Below the pieces are notes generated by a model. That model searched no databases. It saw only the letters and a list, made by a program, of their open reading frames with translations, and was not told the origin of the DNA. This document shows positions 5,051 to 9,976 of a DNA stretch of 9,976 nucleotides, one piece after another. The DNA is from Deferribacteres bacterium. Lineage in GTDB: Bacteria > Nitrospirota > Thermodesulfovibrionia > UBA6902. The stretch's first letter is position 1. Every line of letters starts with the position of its first letter. A program made the position numbers and the translations under genes. The stretch is from contig JAADFS010000012.1 in assembly GCA_013152795.1 (NCBI GenBank), positions 1 through 9,976 of the forward strand. The letters are read 5' to 3'.

Positions 5051-8000
5051 TTATTTATCGAAAAACCTGTAATACGGCCTCCAGTAGAGCCTCTTTGCCG
5101 CCTGTGCCAGGGCCGCTGTCCCGCGCTGCAGGGAATCAAACAGTGAATACATCGTGGGCACCACCACGAGGGTAAGGAAGGTGGCTGTCATAAGGCCGAA
5201 TATCACAACTATGGCCATGGAGCGCCACCAGTAGCTCGACTCGCTCACCCAGGATATCTCCCACATCCTGAAATCAAAAGACACCCCTGTGACCATAGGG
5301 AGCAGCCCCAGTATGGTCGTAACCGCGGTAAGCAGCACGGGACGCAGGCGGGTGGCACCCCCTGCCACCACAGCGTCTTCTGTATCCATACCGCGCTGCC
5401 TGAGCTTGTTGATATAGTCCACGAGCACTATGCCGTTGTTTACCACCACGCCTGCAAGGGATATCACCCCCACACCGGTCATGATGATTCCAAACGGCGA
5501 GCGTATCACCATCAGGCCGAGGAAGGCGCCGCCGAGGGATAGTATCACGGATGTCATGATAATAAACGGCTGTGTCACGGAATTAAACATGGTGACGAGG
5601 ATGAGGAATATCAGGAACAAAGCAACCACAAAGGCCTTTGACAGGAAGTCCTCTGCCTCCTTCTGGAACTCAAGCTCACCGGTGAATTTAATGTTGTATC
5701 CGGGAGGAAGCGGAAAATCCTTAAGCAGCTCCTCTGCCTGGGCCCGGGCCACAGGCCCGGGTATCTTTGTCTCATCCACATTGGCCTTTACCGTGACCAC
5801 ACGCTCGTGGTTGATCCTCACGATATTGCCGAGGCTGCCGGTGTAATCGATCCTGGCGATGGTGGTAAGGGGCACAAGCCTGCCGTCGGGCGCGGGTATC
5901 ATCAGTTCCCTCAGGACATCCGTGCTCCTGCGGTCCGCGTCGGAGAGCTGCACTGTTATGTCATAGTCCTCGTCCTTTTCCCTGTATGTCGATATGCCGA
6001 GGCCGTTGTAACCCGTCTTCAGGGCAAATCCCACTGCATCGGTGCTGAGCCCGAAGAGCGCGGCCCTCTTGCGGTCTATTCTTATCCTCACGGAAGGCGA
6101 GCCTTCCACATAATCATCCCTGATATCCTCCACATAGGGGACCTGCTGTATTATCTTGCGGATGTCAGCGGCCAGCCTGCCGAGCATGGCGAAGTCACTG
6201 CCGGATATCTCTATGTTTATCGGCGCACCCGTGGGGGGGCCCTGTTTTGCCTCGGCCACTGTCACCTTGCCGCCCGGGACGTCTCTTACGCGCTCCCTCA
6301 CCTGTTCCACGGTCACGGAGGTAGGTATGCGCCGGTCCTTGAGGTCTATGAATTGGATGCCCACATAGTTCGGCGTGGTCTGCTCAAAGGACATCCCTGC
6401 GGGGGGGAAGGCCACGGACCTTGCATAGATATACTCTATGTTGTCAAGGTCGCTCGGCCCGAGGTATTCCTCTCCTCCGAGTTTTTTATGGCGCTTCATG
6501 GTGTAAGACTTCCTGTAATCCTCTGCATTCACGCCCCTGACACCGTTGATGCGCATCTCCACCTGCCTGACCACCCGGTCGCTGTAGTCAAGGTCGGCAC
6601 CCTCGGGCATGTCGATGTTTACGTACATTGATTTAGGCTCTATATGCGGAAAAAATTCCACCGGCTTTTCGATACCCACCGTAAGAACCCAGACCTGGTA
6701 GAGCAATATCATTACAGCAAAGGAAATCAGCAGAACCGAGACGCGGTGCCTCAGCGCGCCCCTGAGGAACCGCGAATACAGGGTCAGCACCGGCCCTTTT
6801 ATCTGAATGGGCCTCTCCCCTGCGGCTACGGCCTCATCCGCGCTGAGTTGCTGTTCAGGCGGCCTCCTGGTCTTCATGAAGAAGGCTGCAAGCGCGGGGT
6901 TTATCACCATTGCAACAAACAGGCTCGATGAAAGCGTAATAATAAGCGTAATGGGCAGGTAGCCCATGAACTCACCCATTATACCCGGCCAGAAGAGCAT
7001 GGGCGAGAATGCGGCAAGCGTGGTCAGTGTGGAACCTATTACAGGATAGGCCACCTCCGAGGTGGCGCGCATGGCCGCCTGTATCCGGGGCACGCCCTGC
7101 TCCATGTACCGGTAGATGTTCTCCACTATCACGATCGCATTATCCACCAGCATCCCCAGCGCAAGCGTGAGGCTGAAGAGCACCACCATGTTGAGCGTGA
7201 TATCCAGGGCCGAAAGCACGATAAATGACAGAAACATTGAAAAGGGGATGGACAGGCTGACAAGCACCGCGTTCCTTACGCCCAGGGCAAAGAGTATCAC
7301 CACGATCACCAGTATGAGCCCGGAGAGTATGTTGTTCTCAAGGTCGGCGACCATCTGGCGTATATCCTTGGCCTTGTCCATGACCTTTGTGATCTGCGTG
7401 CCCTCGGGCCAGCCCGGCCTGAGCCGCCGGAGTATCTCGTCCACCTTTTCGCTGATCCGGATTATATTCTCCCCTGCCCGCTTTTTTACGGCTATGTTTA
7501 CGGATTCCCTGCCGTTGAGGCGGGAGCGGTCCGCCTGGTCCTTGAAACCGTCAACCACGCGCGCCACGTCCTTCAGATAGACCGGCTGGCCGTTGTGCAT
7601 GCCCACAACAAGGCCGTAAATCTCGGCAGGGGACCTGAACTCCCCGGGCACCCTGATCTGGAAGCGGCCGTCGCCCAGCCGTATGGCCCCGCCCGATATA
7701 TTCCGGTTCTCGCCCGAGACCACCCTCTGAAACGCGGTAATGGGAATGTTGTAAAAGGCGAGCTTTTCAGGGATTATCTCTATGCGTATCTCGCGCTCAA
7801 GGGCGCCCGCCACTGTAACATCAAGGACACCCGGTATGCCCTCTATCTCATCCTCTATCTCGTCCGCTATCTTTTTCAGGCAGGGATTGCCGCAGGTGCC
7901 GCTCAGGGAAAAGACCTCTATCGGCATCTCCGAGAAGTTCACCTCAAAGACCGACGGGTCATCCTCGAGGTCGGCGGGCAGGTCGTTCTTTGCCTCATCC

Positions 8001-8335
8001 ACCTTGTTGCGCACCTTTTCGATTGCATCATCTATATCAATGCCTGTCAGAAACTCTATGCTTATCGACGACTCGCCTTCGGAGCTTACGGAGTGTATCT
8101 TTTTGACGCCGTCAAGGCCCTTAAGCTTTTTTTCTATGGGGATGGTGATGGATGTCTCTATGTCAGATGGGGAGACACCCTTGTAGGTTGTGGATACAAA
8201 CACATATGGAATGGTTACGTCCGGCTCGCTCTCCCTCGGCAGTGTCATGTAACTGTATGTGCCGAAGACCAGGATTATCACGGCCAGCACCATCACGCTT
8301 ATGCGCTGCCGTACCGCGGTGTCGGAGAGGATCAT
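5051..8335 (-). CDS. RND-family efflux pump, inner-membrane permease (AcrB/HAE1-like)
   Basis: At 1094 residues it is near the usual RND length and has the standard layout: TM1 (~12-32), a first periplasmic porter domain, TM2-6 (~338-485), TM7 (~530-552), a second porter domain, and TM8-12 (~900-1062). Typical motifs are LPRESEPDV after TM1 and GMLVDNAIVIVEN in TM4 (394-406). In AcrB TM4 carries two adjacent Asp; here the pair is D398-N399, and the TM10 Lys is replaced by Asn (VVVNNGIVLVDYIN, N966). The TM10 and TM4 variants resemble many non-AcrB HAE1-type pumps, so it is probably functional with a different relay. C148 and C152 form a CxxxC pair in the first porter domain. The ATG overlaps the adaptor's TGA (ATGA), with GGAGGAG eight bases upstream. 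Substrate cannot be told. Confidence 0.93.
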   Translation of the reverse strand: MILSDTAVRQRISVMVLAVIILVFGTYSYMTLPRESEPDVTIPYVFVSTTYKGVSPSDIETSITIPIEKKLKGLDGVKKIHSVSSEGESSISIEFLTGIDIDDAIEKVRNKVDEAKNDLPADLEDDPSVFEVNFSEMPIEVFSLSGTCGNPCLKKIADEIEDEIEGIPGVLDVTVAGALEREIRIEIIPEKLAFYNIPITAFQRVVSGENRNISGGAIRLGDGRFQIRVPGEFRSPAEIYGLVVGMHNGQPVYLKDVARVVDGFKDQADRSRLNGRESVNIAVKKRAGENIIRISEKVDEILRRLRPGWPEGTQITKVMDKAKDIRQMVADLENNILSGLILVIVVILFALGVRNAVLVSLSIPFSMFLSFIVLSALDITLNMVVLFSLTLALGMLVDNAIVIVENIYRYMEQGVPRIQAAMRATSEVAYPVIGSTLTTLAAFSPMLFWPGIMGEFMGYLPITLIITLSSSLFVAMVINPALAAFFMKTRRPPEQQLSADEAVAAGERPIQIKGPVLTLYSRFLRGALRHRVSVLLISFAVMILLYQVWVLTVGIEKPVEFFPHIEPKSMYVNIDMPEGADLDYSDRVVRQVEMRINGVRGVNAEDYRKSYTMKRHKKLGGEEYLGPSDLDNIEYIYARSVAFPPAGMSFEQTTPNYVGIQFIDLKDRRIPTSVTVEQVRERVRDVPGGKVTVAEAKQGPPTGAPINIEISGSDFAMLGRLAADIRKIIQQVPYVEDIRDDYVEGSPSVRIRIDRKRAALFGLSTDAVGFALKTGYNGLGISTYREKDEDYDITVQLSDADRRSTDVLRELMIPAPDGRLVPLTTIARIDYTGSLGNIVRINHERVVTVKANVDETKIPGPVARAQAEELLKDFPLPPGYNIKFTGELEFQKEAEDFLSKAFVVALFLIFLILVTMFNSVTQPFIIMTSVILSLGGAFLGLMVIRSPFGIIMTGVGVISLAGVVVNNGIVLVDYINKLRQRGMDTEDAVVAGGATRLRPVLLTAVTTILGLLPMVTGVSFDFRMWEISWVSESSYWWRSMAIVVIFGLMTATFLTLVVVPTMYSLFDSLQRGTAALAQAAKRLYWRPYYRFFDK

Positions 8336-9468
8336 CTGAGGAGCTCCTCCGGGTCGGTGACCGTCCGGACGATGTTTATCTCCCGGCCGTCGTTGACACT
8401 CCGCTGACCCACCACTATCACCTGGTCTCCGGGTTCAACGCCCTTTGTGATCTGCATTCTCCATCCTTCGAGTATCCCTGTCTCAACGGTCCTGGCCCTT
8501 GCCTTTCCGTCCTCCGCCACATAGACAAACTGCCTGTCCTCCCGTGCTATGATTGCATAGAGGGGGACGGATAGTGCATCGGGCACCTCTTTCTTCACTA
8601 TGTTCACCCTTGCAAACATGCCCGGCAGTATATCGCGGCCGGGGTTGTCCACCTCTATCTCAAGCCTGTAAACATGCGCAAAGGATTCGGTGTTTTTTGA
8701 CAGGAAGTGTTTCCTGCCCCTCACGGTCCTTCCGCCCAGCGAATCTATGGTCAGGTCAAAGTATTCAAGCCTTCCCACTGCATCCACATCAGACTCGGGT
8801 ATGCCCGCGGCAACCTTGATGCGGTCTATCTCCAGTATCACGGCCACTGTATCGCCGGTGTTCATATAGAGGCCCTCTTCCGCGTCAAGGCGGTTTACTA
8901 TACCGGAGACAGGGGCATTGATGCTGCATCTGCGGAGCCTGAGCCCTGCATTTTTCATGGAGGCCCCGAGCGCCTCAACCCTTGCCGTGTCGCTGTCGAG
9001 GCGTTCCCTGGTTACGAGGCCCTCGCTGTAGAGGCCTTTCGTGCGTGCGAGGGTCTTTCGGGCAAGGTCGTATTCCGCGCGGATTTTTTCGAGTTCATTC
9101 TCGTAATCACGCGTATCAATGCGCGCGAGCAGGTCGCCTTTTTCCACATAATCCCCTTCCTTTGCTGCAACCTCCACTATCCTGCCCGGCACCTCTGCGG
9201 CCACCCTCAGCTCAACCCACGGCTCCACCTGGGCCGGAAGGTCGAGGCGGTCGCGTATGGGCATGGGCCTCAGGTCAAGCACCACCACGTTCACCGGTGG
9301 ACGGGCCTTGTGAAGGGCTGCGAGCTTCTCCGCCCTGAGGCGCTCGCGCTCGCTCCCGATGCGGACGAACAATACTACAATGACAATTATGAGCAGGACA
9401 AGGAACAGGGCGGGCAGCAAGCCCCATACACGCCTGGCCGTTTTATTACCGGAATTCTCCGTGTCCAT
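8332..9468 (-). CDS. RND efflux periplasmic adaptor (membrane fusion protein, AcrA/HlyD type)
   Basis: This 378-residue protein links the RND pump to an outer-membrane channel. A single N-terminal membrane anchor (~residues 16-36, no lipobox Cys) is followed by the first lipoyl half (AAEVPGRIVEV, 90-100, with EGDYVEKGDLLARID, 104-118), a short coiled hairpin (~120-180, about 57 residues), the second lipoyl half (NAPVSGIVNRLDAEEG, 184-199), a beta-barrel (~215-290, including LPGMFARVNI) and a membrane-proximal domain to ~370. The hairpin is short for the AcrA type. The start is well supported by AAGGAG (9482-9477), eight bases before the ATG. It is first in a two-gene operon, its TGA overlapping the pump's ATG. 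A 12-base palindrome (8338-8349) lies across its last codons and the pump's ribosome binding site. Confidence 0.92.
   Translation of the reverse strand: MDTENSGNKTARRVWGLLPALFLVLLIIVIVVLFVRIGSERERLRAEKLAALHKARPPVNVVVLDLRPMPIRDRLDLPAQVEPWVELRVAAEVPGRIVEVAAKEGDYVEKGDLLARIDTRDYENELEKIRAEYDLARKTLARTKGLYSEGLVTRERLDSDTARVEALGASMKNAGLRLRRCSINAPVSGIVNRLDAEEGLYMNTGDTVAVILEIDRIKVAAGIPESDVDAVGRLEYFDLTIDSLGGRTVRGRKHFLSKNTESFAHVYRLEIEVDNPGRDILPGMFARVNIVKKEVPDALSVPLYAIIAREDRQFVYVAEDGKARARTVETGILEGWRMQITKGVEPGDQVIVVGQRSVNDGREINIVRTVTDPEELLR
8338..8349. promoter_or_regulatory. Perfect palindrome over the pump's ribosome binding site
   Basis: GAGGAGCTCCTC is a 12-base perfect palindrome; its GGAG half is the pump's Shine-Dalgarno and it also encodes the E-E-L-L near the adaptor C-terminus. 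With no loop it would fold poorly in RNA, and repetitive Glu-Leu codons may explain it. The coupling through ATGA probably matters more. Confidence 0.35.
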
Positions 9469-9889
9469 AAATCTGTCTCCTTGTTATTAAAGACCGCCTT
9501 TAGTGTTTTCCCCTGAAAACCCTTTGTATATTACCACAAAACAGCAGGTTATAATTGCCTGCCGACCTTACGGCCGCATTAAAACCCGGCTCACGGCGGC
9601 GCAGTCCTGTTCTGCGGCAGGCCCTGCCGCCGGATTTATAAAACCCGGCTCATATAAAAAATATTTTGAAGTATATAAAGAAATGCAATAATTCTTGACA
9701 TTCATATGCGCTTATGTGAATATATATCGTTTTTTTCGACAGTAAGAAATTCCATTTTATAATTCGAAATTTAAAGAGAGCGGAAATGCCCGGCCGGGAG
9801 GCGGGTTTCTGTATCCACGGGTGCAGGAATGCTGCCGTCACCGGTTGCAGGACAGTTACCGGAACCCTTATATACACCGGCAATGTAAG
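9469..9889. other. 420-base intergenic region with hairpins and a direct repeat
   Basis: No gene is convincingly supported. From left to right it holds the adaptor's ribosome binding site; an imperfect inverted repeat GCAGG-N9-CCTGC (9544-9562) whose centre contains TATAAT (9550-9555, plus strand) and TATAAC (9553-9548, minus strand), a possible regulated -10 region; a 13-base direct repeat AAAACCCGGCTCA (9581-9593 and 9640-9652); between them a GC-rich hairpin GCGGCA/TGCCGC (9614-9619 with 9625-9630); an AT-rich stretch with TTGACA (9695-9700); and a perfect palindrome CCCGGCCGGG (9789-9798). Three ACCGG words (9841, 9858 and 9876 or nearby) precede the right-hand gene. It is a divergent promoter region by position. 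Confidence 0.5.
9695..9723 (+). promoter_or_regulatory. Plus-strand promoter with an embedded inverted repeat
   Basis: A perfect TTGACA (9695-9700) is followed by AT-rich DNA in which GAATAT (9718-9723, 17-base spacer) or TATATA (9721-9726, 20-base spacer) could serve as -10; neither is a good match. The spacer 9701-9720 reads TTCATATG...TTATGTGAA, an imperfect palindrome pairing at seven of ten positions, placed where a repressor operator would lie. It points to the right-edge gene, whose leader would be about 160 bases. Confidence 0.4.
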
Positions 9890-9976
9890 ATGGTATCACT
9901 TACGGAAAAAGAAATTCTGAATGAACTGAAAAAATTCGGAATCAATTCCCCTTCAGAGCTTAATTCCTATATCGAG
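9890..9976 (+). CDS. Start of a plus-strand gene cut by the window edge
   Basis: An open frame of 29 codons from the ATG at 9890 reaches the right edge; it begins MVSLTEKEILNELKK and continues with GINSPSELNSYIE. The two short helices separated by a Gly-Ile-Asn turn would suit a helix-turn-helix or another small helical domain, and the position, divergent from an efflux operon, is a usual place for a regulator. Both points are inference; I do not recognise the family. The upstream ribosome binding site is weak (GTAAG right at the start), and an in-frame TTG at 9845 is a possible longer start. Confidence 0.5.
   Translation, partial: MVSLTEKEILNELKKFGINSPSELNSYIE

Noticed and set aside
5807..6631. 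Long plus-strand frame (274 codons) opposite the pump gene, and a similar one at 7595-8407
   Set aside because: These are antisense shadows of a GC-rich gene with clear RND family identity on the other strand.
9503..9691. Plus-strand GTG frame of 62 codons upstream of the right-edge gene
   Set aside because: No ribosome binding site, and the middle is encoded by the GC-rich hairpin and the direct repeat, giving low-complexity Ala/Gly/Pro-rich text. It is better explained as non-coding.
9650..9883. Minus-strand 77-codon frame in the same spacer
   Set aside because: Runs across the promoter-like AT-rich stretch and both palindromes; no ribosome binding site and the composition of translated non-coding DNA.
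9785..9919. Plus-strand ATG frame of 44 codons overlapping the start of the right-edge gene
   Set aside because: Only a weak purine stretch precedes it and it collides with the better frame at 9890. It could be a leader peptide, but nothing else supports that.

Overview
This is a mixed core/accessory stretch from a Gram-negative (diderm) bacterium. The outer-envelope biology is implied by an RND inner-membrane pump with its periplasmic adaptor. The large genes use ATA (Ile) and AGG (Arg) codons heavily, and the intergenic spaces carry long decayed repeats. That style would suit Nitrospirota or the former Deltaproteobacteria, but this is inference from style; no marker gene in the window fixes the taxon.

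Layout. Nearly everything reads on the minus strand. From right to left: a partial plus-strand gene entering the right edge (9890-9976); a 420-base intergenic region with hairpins, a direct repeat and one good plus-strand -35 box; the adaptor and RND pump genes (9468-5051), overlapping by ATGA; a ~220-base repeat element (4832-5050); a 664-residue multi-spanning GT39-type (GT-C) glycosyltransferase (4810-2816); a spacer with a terminator-like hairpin and a short leader reading frame; a HEPN-motif protein (2573-1938); a spacer of uncertain content; a small multi-pass membrane protein (1692-982); a second copy of the repeat (756-981); a two-gene cassette of 76- and 73-residue proteins (715-253); an inverted fragment of the same repeat (97-172); and a promoter plus the first codons of a minus-strand gene leaving the left edge (19-1).

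How the genes work together. Adaptor and pump form one translationally coupled tripartite-type efflux unit; no outer-membrane channel gene is visible here. The glycosyltransferase is separated from the pump by a repeat element and is probably its own unit. The left 2.8 kb is visibly AT-rich compared with the right 7 kb and holds small, poorly known genes (HEPN protein, two-gene cassette) bracketed by repeats, as expected of an accessory region.

Most notable: (i) the repeat family, whose two full copies each begin one base after the TAA of a minus-strand gene and supply a second in-frame stop, while a 33-base perfect inverted pair brackets the two-gene cassette; (ii) the HEPN gene, which lacks its own ribosome binding site and is preceded by a 14-codon, same-frame leader with a perfect Shine-Dalgarno whose TAA abuts the HEPN ATG; (iii) the pump's altered proton-relay residues. 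I do not see a clear complete new defence or biosynthetic system, but (i) and (ii) deserve checking.
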